A DNA stretch of 64,000 bases from Pseudomonadota bacterium (GTDB lineage Bacteria > Myxococcota_A > Polyangia > GCA-2747355): assembly GCA_016702545.1 (NCBI GenBank), contig JADJDT010000018.1:102930-166929 (forward strand), read 5' to 3'. The notes under the pieces were generated by a model. It was not told the origin of the DNA. It made no database searches and saw only the letters and a program-made list of their open reading frames with translations. Each line of letters begins with the position of its first letter. The stretch's first letter is position 1. A program made the position numbers and the translations under genes. Below are positions 29,751-39,715 of the stretch, one piece after another.

Positions 29751-30680
29751 CTAGTCTTTCTTCTGCTCGAGGCGGCGCAGGTTGACGGCGATCACGTGGT
29801 TGTCAGGGTCGAGGGCCAAGGCATCCTGCCACAGCCGCTGAGTCGTGGCTCGGTCCCCGCGCTTGAGACTGGCAAAGCCCTCCTGCAGCAGGCGCCCCGC
29901 GGCGGCCGGGTCGACCCGTTGCGGGCGCCGCGGCGGCTCGGCCACGACCGGCGCCGTCTCGGCGAAGGCGTCGTCGAGGTTTGGCTCGCGACCGACCGAC
30001 TCTTCGTCCTGTCGCCGCATGCCCTCGATCAGCAGGTGCTGCCAGTTCTCACGAATCGTGCGCTGGGTGTCGGCGGGCGCGTCGCGAGTCTGGAAGCTGC
30101 CATCGCGCGCCGCCAGCGCGCGAAAGACCGCCGCCTCGCCACTGAGCTGGCCCCAAATCGCGTGACAGACCTCGCCATCCTCGATCAGGATCACGCCGGT
30201 CTCGTCGCCGTCGACGACGTGGAGCGCGGCCGTCTGCTGGCTCAAGCAGAGCATCTGGATCACGTCGGCCACCGAGATCCGTGACAGCCGCCCGCTCAGC
30301 GATCCGGTATTGTCGAGCATCGAAACGACCAGGCTGCGCACGGCCGCCGCCTGGAACGGCTTATTGATGATGCTCAGCGCGCCGACGCGATAGGCCTGCC
30401 CGCGGATCTCCTCGAGGTCGGCGCCGGTCAGGACGGCGACCTGCGTCTCCGGGGACTGTGCGGCGACCCAGCACAGCAAATCGATGCCGCTGATCCCCGG
30501 CAACGAGATGTCGGTAATCATCGCGTGAATGGTCATCTCGTTGATGATCTGCTGCGCGACCTCGGCCGAGACGGCCATCAGCACGTCGTACTTCACATTA
30601 TCGGCCAGCAGCGCGCGCGCCACGCTGAGCAACACTCCCGGGTCGTCATCGACGATCAGCACCTTGCGTCGCTTGGGCAT
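29751..30680 (-). CDS. response regulator with DUF4388 and TPR-like tail
   Basis: This 309-residue protein has an N-terminal receiver (KVLIVDDDPG..., phospho-Asp in AMITDISLPGISGIDLL, Lys in IINKPF) and a DUF4388/PatA-like domain (about 130-225: LSGRLSRISVADVIQMLCLSQQTAALHVVDGDETGVILIEDGEVCHA). A short linker follows, then a C-terminal repeat (GFASLKRGDRATTQRLWQDALALDPDNHVIAVNLRRLE) that resembles the tail of the neighbouring kinase. There is no DNA-binding domain. It starts 3 bp after the histidine kinase stop, so the two are a likely partner pair. Confidence 0.92.
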   Translation of the reverse strand: MPKRRKVLIVDDDPGVLLSVARALLADNVKYDVLMAVSAEVAQQIINEMTIHAMITDISLPGISGIDLLCWVAAQSPETQVAVLTGADLEEIRGQAYRVGALSIINKPFQAAAVRSLVVSMLDNTGSLSGRLSRISVADVIQMLCLSQQTAALHVVDGDETGVILIEDGEVCHAIWGQLSGEAAVFRALAARDGSFQTRDAPADTQRTIRENWQHLLIEGMRRQDEESVGREPNLDDAFAETAPVVAEPPRRPQRVDPAAAGRLLQEGFASLKRGDRATTQRLWQDALALDPDNHVIAVNLRRLEQKKD

Positions 30681-30683
30681 CGG

Positions 30684-31352
30684 CTAACCCTCGTCGCGCA
30701 GGGGCAGGACGACGCTGGCGATCGTCCCCGGCTCCGCGCTGTCAATCGTCAGCTCACCACCATGCGCTCGAGCATGCATCCGGCAAAGAGCCCAGCCGAG
30801 GCCGGTTCCCCAGGGCTTGGTGCTGACAAAGGGCTCGCCGACGCGCGACTGGATCGCCGCCGGCACCCCGGCCCCGTCGTCGCTGACCGCCAGTCGCAGC
30901 GCGCTGGCCTCGCAGCTCGCGCTCAGCCGGACGGTGGTCACGCCGGGCGCCTCCAGCGCGTTCGTCAACAGCTCGATCAGCACGCGCTCGACCTGCACCG
31001 CATCGACCGCGACCTCGTCGTTGGGCGCCTCGATCAGCACGGGCAGCACCGCCATCGTCTCGCGCCGCACCACCGCTACGCACGCCCGGTCGATCAGGTC
31101 ACGCAAGGGGACGCGCCGACGCCGAGCCGGCCTTGCACGCACCAGCACGGCATAATCGCCGAGCATCGCATCGACGCGCTCGACCTGCGCGTCGATCAGG
31201 GCCAGACCCTCGCCCCAGGCCGCACCGGCCGCCTGGCCTTGCCCCTCCTCGGCCAGCGCGCGGATCGCAGCCAGCGGACTGCGCACCGCATGAACCAGCG
31301 CCAAACCCAGTGCGCGCAGCCGCTCGGCCTCCGTGGGGGGCGGACCCATCAT
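30684..31352 (-). CDS. soluble sensor histidine kinase
   Basis: This 222-residue minimal histidine kinase has no membrane or sensor domain. The H-box is LALVHAVRSPLAAIR (His near 22). HATPase_c motifs are LIELLTNALEA, VSDDGAGVPAAI and GTGLGWALCRMHARAHGG. The start sits in an ATGATG overlapping the upstream TGA stop, either 31352 or 31349, so it is translationally coupled to the response regulator before it. Sensing is probably supplied by partner proteins of the cluster. Confidence 0.9.
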   Translation of the reverse strand: MMGPPPTEAERLRALGLALVHAVRSPLAAIRALAEEGQGQAAGAAWGEGLALIDAQVERVDAMLGDYAVLVRARPARRRRVPLRDLIDRACVAVVRRETMAVLPVLIEAPNDEVAVDAVQVERVLIELLTNALEAPGVTTVRLSASCEASALRLAVSDDGAGVPAAIQSRVGEPFVSTKPWGTGLGWALCRMHARAHGGELTIDSAEPGTIASVVLPLRDEG

Positions 31353-33022
31353 GCGAACACACTCGACATGACAATCTCGGTCCCATCGAAGGTGAGGTCG
31401 GTCGGTGCGACGCGGATCTGCTGCGACCACAGCAGCGCGGGGTGCCCGAGCTGCAGCAGGTGGCCCACGCTGGCCGTCAGATAGGTCTTGAGCGCCAGCG
31501 TGTAGTCGGTGACGGAGACCAAGCCCTCGCGCACCAACACCTGGTTCAGCCGCTCGCGCGCCGCCACGCTACGCCGCACGACCGCGCGCAGCTGCGCCTG
31601 CTCGACCTTGCACACCTCGGCGATGATGTTGAGCAGCGAGATGCCGCTGGTCGACGAGATCGCCCAGGCCACGCGGCCACGCTGGAACACCACCATTCCG
31701 GCCGGCCCACCACCGCGCTGCTCGACATGCAGGCAACCGCTGCGCCCGCCGTCCATCAGCGCCAGCAGCAAGCTCATCATCACGAAGGCCCCCATCCGTC
31801 GCTCCGGTCCGTCCAGCAGCGCGAGGTCGAGCGCAACCGCCGGCAGGGCCCGCCGCCCGGCGCGCGCCCGGCGACTCGACACGTCGTCGATCGCGGACAT
31901 CAGCCGCGGGTCGACGAGCGCCAGCAGCGGCGGGTCAAGGGCCTCCACCAGGGTCTCGCTGTCCGCCACCGCACTCAGGCGCATCCCGCCGATCGCGCCC
32001 CCAATCGCCTCGGCCCAACGCCGCGCCTGCTCGACAGGCCCGACCAGCGCGACATCGATTTCGCCGATCAGCGCATCGAGGGGCCCGTCAGCCTCCGACT
32101 GCATCAGCTGCCCGGCGAAGGTCACATCGTGCTGCCAGACGCGCGCCACCTGCTGGGAGAAGGCGTCGATCGCCTCGAGCTCGGGACTGGCGTACTCGTG
32201 CGGGCTGAAGCTCCCCACCAACAACAAGCCGCTGCTCTCGCTGGAGACGAGCAGCGGCACATGCACCAGCGACGCCGCCACCTGCTCGATCGGCAGCGCG
32301 GCCTCACTCGGCCCCGCCGCGCCCTTCGCCGCGCTGGGGCCCACCGAGCTCGCCGCGGCCGTCGTTACCACCAGGCGGTCGGGCCGCAGCTCGCCGAGCC
32401 CCTCGCCCCAGACCCATTGCTCGAGCGCGTCGACGAGCCCGGGCGCGACCGTCTCGGCGTCGACCACCAGCACCAGCCCGGACTGCGCCGGACGCGTCCA
32501 CCCGACGGCAAAGAAATCGCAGCGCACCCGCTGACGCAGCGTCGCCAGCAACTCGCGCAGGATCTGCTGCCGATCGCGATCGAGCGTGACCTGGTTCTCC
32601 GACTCGGCCGGCGTCAGGGCCAGCGCGGCCAAACGGCGCCGCCGCTCGGCCGTCAGCATCAGATCTTCGATCTCGTCGATCAGCTGCTGCTCGCGAAAGG
32701 GCTTGCGGATATAGCGATTGAAGCCGGCCATCATCGCCCGCAGCAGGTCGCCCGGGTCGTCGAGCGCGGTCGTCGCCATGATCGGCACCCAGCGCGTCGC
32801 GGGGTGCTGCCGGATCGCGGCGGCGGCGGCGAAGCCGTCCAGCACCGGCATGTGCAGGTCCATCAGCACCAGGTCGGGGAGCCAGGCGTGGGCCTGCTCC
32901 GCCCCCTGCCGCCCGTCGTGAGCCACCCGCACGCGGTGCCCGCGACCCTCGAGCATGCGACGCAGCAGCTCGGCCAGCGTGATGTCGTCCTCGACCACGA
33001 GGATGCGGCGCGATTTCATCAT
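31349..33022 (-). CDS. response regulator with GAF-like and DUF4388-type domains
   Basis: This 557-residue protein has an N-terminal receiver (RILVVEDDITLAELL, phospho-Asp in LVLMDLHMPVLDGF, IRKPF) and a middle part with a GAF-like fold (about 150-310: VRCDFFAVGWT...GLLLVGSFSPHEYASPELEAIDAFSQQVARVW). A C-terminal region from about 395 resembles DUF4388 (FVMMSLLLALMDGGRSGCLHVEQRGGGPAGMVVFQRGRVAWAIS) followed by a helical part. It has no DNA-binding domain and probably acts through protein contacts. It is coupled to the histidine kinase by an overlap. Confidence 0.88.
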   Translation of the reverse strand: MMKSRRILVVEDDITLAELLRRMLEGRGHRVRVAHDGRQGAEQAHAWLPDLVLMDLHMPVLDGFAAAAAIRQHPATRWVPIMATTALDDPGDLLRAMMAGFNRYIRKPFREQQLIDEIEDLMLTAERRRRLAALALTPAESENQVTLDRDRQQILRELLATLRQRVRCDFFAVGWTRPAQSGLVLVVDAETVAPGLVDALEQWVWGEGLGELRPDRLVVTTAAASSVGPSAAKGAAGPSEAALPIEQVAASLVHVPLLVSSESSGLLLVGSFSPHEYASPELEAIDAFSQQVARVWQHDVTFAGQLMQSEADGPLDALIGEIDVALVGPVEQARRWAEAIGGAIGGMRLSAVADSETLVEALDPPLLALVDPRLMSAIDDVSSRRARAGRRALPAVALDLALLDGPERRMGAFVMMSLLLALMDGGRSGCLHVEQRGGGPAGMVVFQRGRVAWAISSTSGISLLNIIAEVCKVEQAQLRAVVRRSVAARERLNQVLVREGLVSVTDYTLALKTYLTASVGHLLQLGHPALLWSQQIRVAPTDLTFDGTEIVMSSVFA

Positions 33023-33037
33023 TCCACCTTCGCGAAT

Positions 33038-34546
33038 TCAGCGCTCCACGATCTCGGTTACCGCGGAGACGACCTCCTCCAGCTCGGGCCGCTGCGCTAG
33101 GCTCGCGCCCAACGCAGCCACCAGGAAGCCCTGCCCAGCCGCTTCGAACATCCTCGTGCCGATGCTCAGGCCGTTGCGATCCACGAGCTGAAGTGAGCGC
33201 CCCGCATCGAAGGGCAGCAGCGTGCTGGCCGTCTGCCCCAGCTCGGCGATGTTGGCCGAGAGCACGGCGAGGGCCTCGTGATAGGTCTCTGTACCGGCCG
33301 CTGCCAGCTGCAGCCCGCGCTCGTCCGCTAGCACCACCGCATGGGCCGCACCGGGCGCCACCAACCGGGCGAGCTGCTGCTCGAGCGCGTTGGCGCGTGG
33401 CGCTGCGGCGATGGCGCTCGCCATCACGGGCCGCGCGCTTGGCGCGACTGCTTCGTCGACGGCGAGGCCCGCGGCCAACAAGCGCGCCTCGCTGCGACGC
33501 AGACGCTGCGCCAGCTGTGCGGCCGTCGCCAGCTCCGCCTGCGCCAGCGCGAGTTGGCGCTTGAGCCCGACGTTCTCGCGCGCGTGCTCCTCCATTTCGC
33601 CGAGCTGCTGCTGCATCATCCGCGCCTGCACCAGCATGTGCCGCTGCTTGCCGCGGAGCTGCTCGACCTCCTCGGCGGGAACGCTCGAGGCCTTGAGCTG
33701 CTCGCACTGACGGGCCAGCTCGGCGTGCTCGGCGCGCAGCTGCTCCAGCCGCTCGCTGTCGCCCGCGCCACCGCGCAGGGCCGCGCGTGCCTCGGCCGCC
33801 GCCAGCTGTTCCTGTAGCTGTGCCAGGCGCTCCTTACCCTCGGCTGCGGCGCGATCGGCGCCGGTCATGGCTTGCTGCAGCGCCTCCCGCTGCTGCTCCA
33901 GCTCACGCTCGAGCGCCTGGCGGCGTGCGTCGCTCCGCTGGACCTCAGCCAGCGCCTGCGCGGCGCGACGCTGCGCCTGCGCGAGTTCCTGCGTCTGCTG
34001 CTCCCGCTCGCCACGAGAGCGACTGGCCTCGCTGCTCAGCCGCTGCAGCTCTGCGCCTGCCTGCGCGGCCTCCTCGACCTTGCGCTGCAGCTCTACCCGC
34101 GCCTGCGCGGTCTCGTCGGCCCGGAGCTGCAGCTCGGCCTGCACTCGAGCGGCCTCGCCCAGCTTGCGCTGCAGCTCCGCTCGCGCCTGGGCGGCCTCTT
34201 CGGCCCGCGAGGCGGCGGCCTGCTCTTGCTGCGCCAGTGCGGCCTGCAGCCGGGCCTGCTCGCGCTTGCTCTCGCTCGCGGCCGAGGCCTGCTGCGCCGC
34301 CAACGCCTCGCGCTCCGCCTGCAGTCGGTCGCGCGCCGCTTCGGCCGCCTGCAGACCGGATCGTGCGCGCTCCAACTCACCGACCCGCTGATCACGCTCG
34401 CGCCCGAGCGCCTCGTGCTCGACCGCGTCACGCTCGGGTAGGGCCGCAGCGCTGCCACGACGCAACGAACGCGTCAGATAGCCGCCCGCGAAGAACAGCC
34501 CCGCGCCAGCGATCGCCGCGACGGTTACGGTCTGGGTGATATCCAT
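33038..34546 (-). CDS. membrane-anchored coiled-coil protein with roadblock-like C-terminus
   Basis: From the ATG at 34546 (Shine-Dalgarno AAGGAAG) the protein is 502 residues. It has one N-terminal helix (VTVAAIAGAGLFFAGGYLT), then about 320 residues of E/Q/A/R-rich coiled coil (for example QARAELQRKLGEAARVQAEL repeated with variations), then a globular end from about 385 (HAVVLADERGLQLAAAGTETYHEALAVLSANIAEL... LQLVDRNGLSIGTRMF). The C-terminal sequence has the pattern of a roadblock/LC7 domain. The inferred role is a membrane-tethered scaffold for the other cluster proteins. The nucleotide repeats in the coiled coil are approximate. Confidence 0.82.
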   Translation of the reverse strand: MDITQTVTVAAIAGAGLFFAGGYLTRSLRRGSAAALPERDAVEHEALGRERDQRVGELERARSGLQAAEAARDRLQAEREALAAQQASAASESKREQARLQAALAQQEQAAASRAEEAAQARAELQRKLGEAARVQAELQLRADETAQARVELQRKVEEAAQAGAELQRLSSEASRSRGEREQQTQELAQAQRRAAQALAEVQRSDARRQALERELEQQREALQQAMTGADRAAAEGKERLAQLQEQLAAAEARAALRGGAGDSERLEQLRAEHAELARQCEQLKASSVPAEEVEQLRGKQRHMLVQARMMQQQLGEMEEHARENVGLKRQLALAQAELATAAQLAQRLRRSEARLLAAGLAVDEAVAPSARPVMASAIAAAPRANALEQQLARLVAPGAAHAVVLADERGLQLAAAGTETYHEALAVLSANIAELGQTASTLLPFDAGRSLQLVDRNGLSIGTRMFEAAGQGFLVAALGASLAQRPELEEVVSAVTEIVER

Positions 34547-34556
34547 GGATCTTCCT

Positions 34557-35231
34557 TCACCGCCACCGGAACTCGACCCGGCGGTTGCGGTCCCACGCGG
34601 CGGGGTTCGAGCCCGCGTCCAAGGGCTCGCTGGCGCCAAGGGCCTCCACCGCCAACCGCTCGCGTGCCACGCCCATGTGAACCAACACCGCCGCGACCGA
34701 CTCCGCTCGGCGTCGACTGAGGGCCAGATTGGCCTCCGCCGTGCCCCGAGCATCGGCGTGGCCGCGACAGAGCAGTCGAAGCTCGCCGGCCGCGCGCATC
34801 GCCGCGGCGACGCCCTGCAGCGCAATCCGCATCGGGGACGTCACCGTCGCGCCTCCCGTGCCGAAGAACAGCACCGGCGGCGGCTCTGGCGCCGGCGCCG
34901 AAGGCCGAGGCTCGGGCGTCGGCTCGGGCGCCGCGGCGGACGCAAGCGTGGGCAGGGCCGCCGGCTGTGCGGTGGGCACAGGTGCCGTCGCCGTCGGTGC
35001 AACCAGGGACCTGTCGCGGCGGGACGCCGGTGCTGCCCCGCGCGCGCTCGGAGCCGACCGTTGAGGGCGGGCGGCCTGTCGCTCGGCGGTCACCGGCTGC
35101 GAACGGGCTTGCTCGGCCTCGATCTGCAACGCCGGGCCGAGCACGAGCATCAGCAGCGCGAGATCCGCGAAGCCGAGGCAAAGGACCGCGCCCAACGCGG
35201 CTTGCTGAGCTTTCCGGGTCGGCAAGGGCAT
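34557..35231 (-). CDS. OmpA-family peptidoglycan-associated protein
   Basis: This 224-residue protein has a single N-terminal helix (AALGAVLCLGFADLALLMLVLG), a P/A-rich periplasmic linker (about 45-120), and a C-terminal OmpA/MotB-like domain with LRLLCRGHADARGTAEANLALSRRRAESVAAVL and NRRVEFRW, which binds peptidoglycan in the family. The inner-membrane helix plus OmpA domain resembles MotB or TolR/Pal-like anchors, but no MotA/ExbB partner is adjacent. It starts 1 bp after the roadblock gene stop and ends 10 bp before the coiled-coil gene, so the three are clearly co-translated. Confidence 0.9.
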   Translation of the reverse strand: MPLPTRKAQQAALGAVLCLGFADLALLMLVLGPALQIEAEQARSQPVTAERQAARPQRSAPSARGAAPASRRDRSLVAPTATAPVPTAQPAALPTLASAAAPEPTPEPRPSAPAPEPPPVLFFGTGGATVTSPMRIALQGVAAAMRAAGELRLLCRGHADARGTAEANLALSRRRAESVAAVLVHMGVARERLAVEALGASEPLDAGSNPAAWDRNRRVEFRWR

Positions 35232-35232
35232 C

Positions 35233-35607
35233 TCACAGGACTTTAAGCAGCTCCTCGGAACGCTTGCGGGCCTCCATGAAGATCAGGCCGAGCTTCACGC
35301 GCGAGGTAGTGAGGATCAACAGCACTTCGTGCTCCGTGATCGCGTTGACGAAGACATAACCCTCCTTGGCCTTGACGAACGCCTGCTCCAAGCTCGACTT
35401 GACGACCTCGTTGGCGATCTGCTCGCCCGCGCCGAGCAGGGTGGCGGCCATCGCTGAGATCATCTCCTCGTTGAGTTCCGCGGGCAACATCGAGGCGACC
35501 ACGAAGCCATCGGACGTCAGAATCGCGGAGCCGATAATGTCGGCCGACGAGTGGCTCAGGTTACGCAGCACGCCGTTCATTTGCTCGACTTTGGTCACGA
35601 CTGCCAT
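35233..35607 (-). CDS. roadblock/LC7 domain protein
   Basis: This 124-residue single-domain roadblock/LC7 protein reads VEQMNGVLRNLSHSSADIIGSAILTSDGFVVASMLP...LGAGEQIANEV...YVFVNAITEHEVLLILTTSRVKLGLIFME. Family members such as MglB act on small Ras-like GTPases as GAPs or scaffolds. No MglA-type GTPase gene is visible in this window, so its partner is encoded elsewhere or is the second, roadblock-like domain in the coiled-coil protein. Shine-Dalgarno GGGAG precedes the ATG at 35607. Confidence 0.93.
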   Translation of the reverse strand: MAVVTKVEQMNGVLRNLSHSSADIIGSAILTSDGFVVASMLPAELNEEMISAMAATLLGAGEQIANEVVKSSLEQAFVKAKEGYVFVNAITEHEVLLILTTSRVKLGLIFMEARKRSEELLKVL

Positions 35608-35662
35608 GGTGTCTCCCGCCCCCGTTAGTGGGTGTTCTATGGTACGGCGCTGAGCCGGTCGA

Positions 35663-36169
35663 TTACTCGTGCGTCATGGTGTTGGTGAGATCGACCGTCA
35701 CCTCGCAGATACCTTCGCCGTTGGCGTTGCACTTGCTCTCGAAGGCCCGCACGCGGTTGCCGAGGAAACTCTCGACGATGCCGGCCACGAACCCCGTCTC
35801 GAAGTGGCAGATCCGCTTGCCGATGCTATCCATGCCGGCGCAGGTCAGGCACTCCTCGAGCCCGAGGATGATCGCCTTGTCGCTCAACTCGCGCGGTTGG
35901 AGAATGCCCATCCGCATGTCGCGCACGAAGCCGATCACCGCCCGCAGGTAGTCGTCGAGGCTCTCCTGCTTCAGCAGCTTGCCCGCCTCGCGTCCGAGCT
36001 CGCGTCCGCCGTTCTGGAACACTAGCGTCGCCCGCTTGCCGAGCAACTGGGCGACGTAGTCCGCCGTGAAGTGGCGGAAGGCCCGAAACAGCACCAGCGG
36101 CACGTCCTCCCCGGTCTGCGGCCGACAGATCTTCGAGATTTGTTCAAGCTTGGTCTGCTCTGAAGACAT
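35663..36169 (-). CDS. V4R (4-vinyl reductase-like) small-molecule-binding domain protein
   Basis: This 168-residue protein is a stand-alone V4R/hydrocarbon-binding-like domain with conserved features LGLEECLTCAGM, KRICHFETGFVAGIVESFLGNRVRAFESKCNANGEGICEV. The cluster of Cys residues could bind a metal or sense redox state. V4R domains occur in sensors of aromatic compounds and in bacteriochlorophyll enzymes; no ligand can be assigned. Strong Shine-Dalgarno GGAGGAG at 7 bp from the ATG. It is the first gene of the minus-strand signalling cluster, 55 bp before the roadblock gene, and a candidate input module. Confidence 0.87.
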   Translation of the reverse strand: MSSEQTKLEQISKICRPQTGEDVPLVLFRAFRHFTADYVAQLLGKRATLVFQNGGRELGREAGKLLKQESLDDYLRAVIGFVRDMRMGILQPRELSDKAIILGLEECLTCAGMDSIGKRICHFETGFVAGIVESFLGNRVRAFESKCNANGEGICEVTVDLTNTMTHE

Positions 36170-36360
36170 TGAGCGCTCCTCCGGCGGCGAGGTTCGGCGA
36201 CCCCTCCACGGGGCCGCCCGTCAGGCCTGCTTAGCTCTCCACATCGACCGGTTGCGCCCGCTGTTTAGCCCCGATCGCAGAATCGGCAGAAGAGATTGCG
36301 CGCCAGGCCGGGGCTGGGGCCGCGCGGAAGGCGAAACGAGCGCTCTGCAGATGCCGGGGG

Positions 36361-36423
36361 ACTGCGCTGGGATGACTGCGCTGGGATGACTGCGCTGGGA
36401 TGACTGCGCTGGGATGACTGCGC
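36361..36423. repeat. 14-bp tandem repeat, 4.5 copies
   Basis: ACTGCGCTGGGATG is repeated perfectly four times (36361-36416) followed by half a unit. It lies in the 294-bp gap between the V4R gene start and the zinc-ribbon gene end. The core GACTGCGCTGG also occurs in reverse orientation in the last codons of the zinc-ribbon gene near 36480, which may be where it arose. No gene is seen in the gap. Confidence 0.9.
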
Positions 36424-36463
36424 GACGTCGCGCCCACCGCGTGGGGGCCAGGCGATGGACCGC

Positions 36464-37258
36464 CTACGCGGGATGATCCAGCGCAGTCGCCGGGGGGACC
36501 GGCGCCGCCGGGGTCGCCTCAAGCTCGGTGGTAGCCACAGCCGGGGCGCCGTGCTGGTCGGCGAAATAGACGATCCGCTGGCAGTTGGGGCACTGCTCGA
36601 TGGTCTCAGCGCGCTGTAGCGTGTTGTAGAGCTGCGGGGGCAGGTGCATGCGACATCCGCCGCAGACGCCCTCGCGTGCCAGGGCGAGACCCAGGCCGCC
36701 GCGCTGGCGGCGAATCTGCTCGTACTTGCGCACGACGCTCTTGTTGACCCGCGCAGCGAGCGCCGTGCGCTCACCACGACGGCCCGCCACCTGCTGCTCT
36801 AGCGCCTCGAGCTGGGTCTGGGTCGCCTGCTCCTCGGCGCCACAGTGCTGGCGCAAACCCTCGAGCTCCTGCTCGTGCCGGGCCACCGACTCCTGCGTCT
36901 GATCGATCGCGGCCGTCAGCTTGGCTAGCTCGCCCTCGCGCTCGTTGATCAGCCGCCGGCTCGACTCGAACTCACGCTGCACCGCCATGTACTCGCGCGA
37001 GGTCTTGACCTGGGTCAGCTTGGCCTTGGTCTTGTTGAGCTGGTCTTGATCGCGGCGCAGGCTCTGCTCGAGCTCCCCGCGATAGCGCTGAACGTCCTCG
37101 AGCTGTTTACGCTCGCGGCCCAGCAGAGCTTCGACGGCCTCGACATCGCTCTTCAGCGCCTGCAATCGCAAGGGCAGCGCCTGGAGGGCCTGATCCGTCT
37201 CCTGTAGCTGGAGGTCGACCCTCTGCAGCTCCTCTAGTAGCTTGAGCTCCTCACGCAA
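36464..37258 (-). CDS. coiled-coil protein with C4-type zinc ribbon (C4-type zinc-ribbon/CdsZ-like family)
   Basis: The product is about 264 residues from a TTG at 37258, which has GGGAG 7 bp upstream. The first 190 residues are a long antiparallel coiled coil (LREELKLLEELQRVDLQLQE... REYMAVQREFESSRRLINERE). Then come RKYEQIRRQRGGLGLALAREG and a zinc ribbon C-GG-C-RMHLPPQLYNTLQ...EQC-PN-C. This is the widespread C4-type zinc ribbon family implicated in nucleic-acid or ribosome-linked functions. The open frame continues upstream through the tRNA gene, but that part is not credible coding. It ends in an A/P-rich tail. Confidence 0.9.
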   Translation of the reverse strand: MREELKLLEELQRVDLQLQETDQALQALPLRLQALKSDVEAVEALLGRERKQLEDVQRYRGELEQSLRRDQDQLNKTKAKLTQVKTSREYMAVQREFESSRRLINEREGELAKLTAAIDQTQESVARHEQELEGLRQHCGAEEQATQTQLEALEQQVAGRRGERTALAARVNKSVVRKYEQIRRQRGGLGLALAREGVCGGCRMHLPPQLYNTLQRAETIEQCPNCQRIVYFADQHGAPAVATTELEATPAAPVPPATALDHPA

Positions 37259-37335
37259 AGATCGGCTCCCCTCCCATTCACGAACTCGCCAGCACGGCCA
37301 CCGACTCGCCAGCGCGGCCACAACTCGCCAGCGGG

Positions 37336-37408
37336 TGGGCCCACCTGGATTCGAACCAGGGACCAACCGGTTATGAGCCGGTGGCTCTAACCGCTGAGCT
37401 ATGGGCCC
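37336..37408 (-). tRNA. tRNA with CAU anticodon (probably tRNA-Ile2, lysidine-modified; possibly elongator Met)
   Basis: Read on the minus strand it folds as a tRNA: acceptor GGGCCCA/TGGGCCC, D-arm AGCTCAGCGGTTAGAGC, anticodon stem ACCGG/CCGGT with loop CTCATAA (anticodon CAU), and T-arm CCTGGTTCGAATCCAGG. The short D-loop and CTCATAA context resemble bacterial tRNA-Ile2 more than elongator Met, but the choice is not certain. It is not the initiator, because the acceptor ends are paired at position 1-72. CCA is not encoded (the 3' flank reads CCC). Confidence 0.95.
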
Positions 37409-37588
37409 TTCGGCCAATTCGAAAACCGCCGCAGCCTGCCGTCCCGCGCCAGGCCACGAGCGCCGCCAATCTGTCGCGCCTGAGGGGGAATGTCAACGGC
37501 CGCGTCGCGCGCTTCGCCTCCCCAGCGACCCCGTCACGCCCGCCACGACCGATCGCGCCTCGCGCGGTCCGTCAACCCGACCGGTGCT

Positions 37589-39701
<2,113 letters not shown>

Positions 39702-39715
<14 letters not shown>

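Noticed and set aside
37259..37417. Upstream extension of the zinc-ribbon protein reading frame
   Set aside because: It would read through the tRNA gene. A TTG with a good Shine-Dalgarno at 37258 fits the family start.
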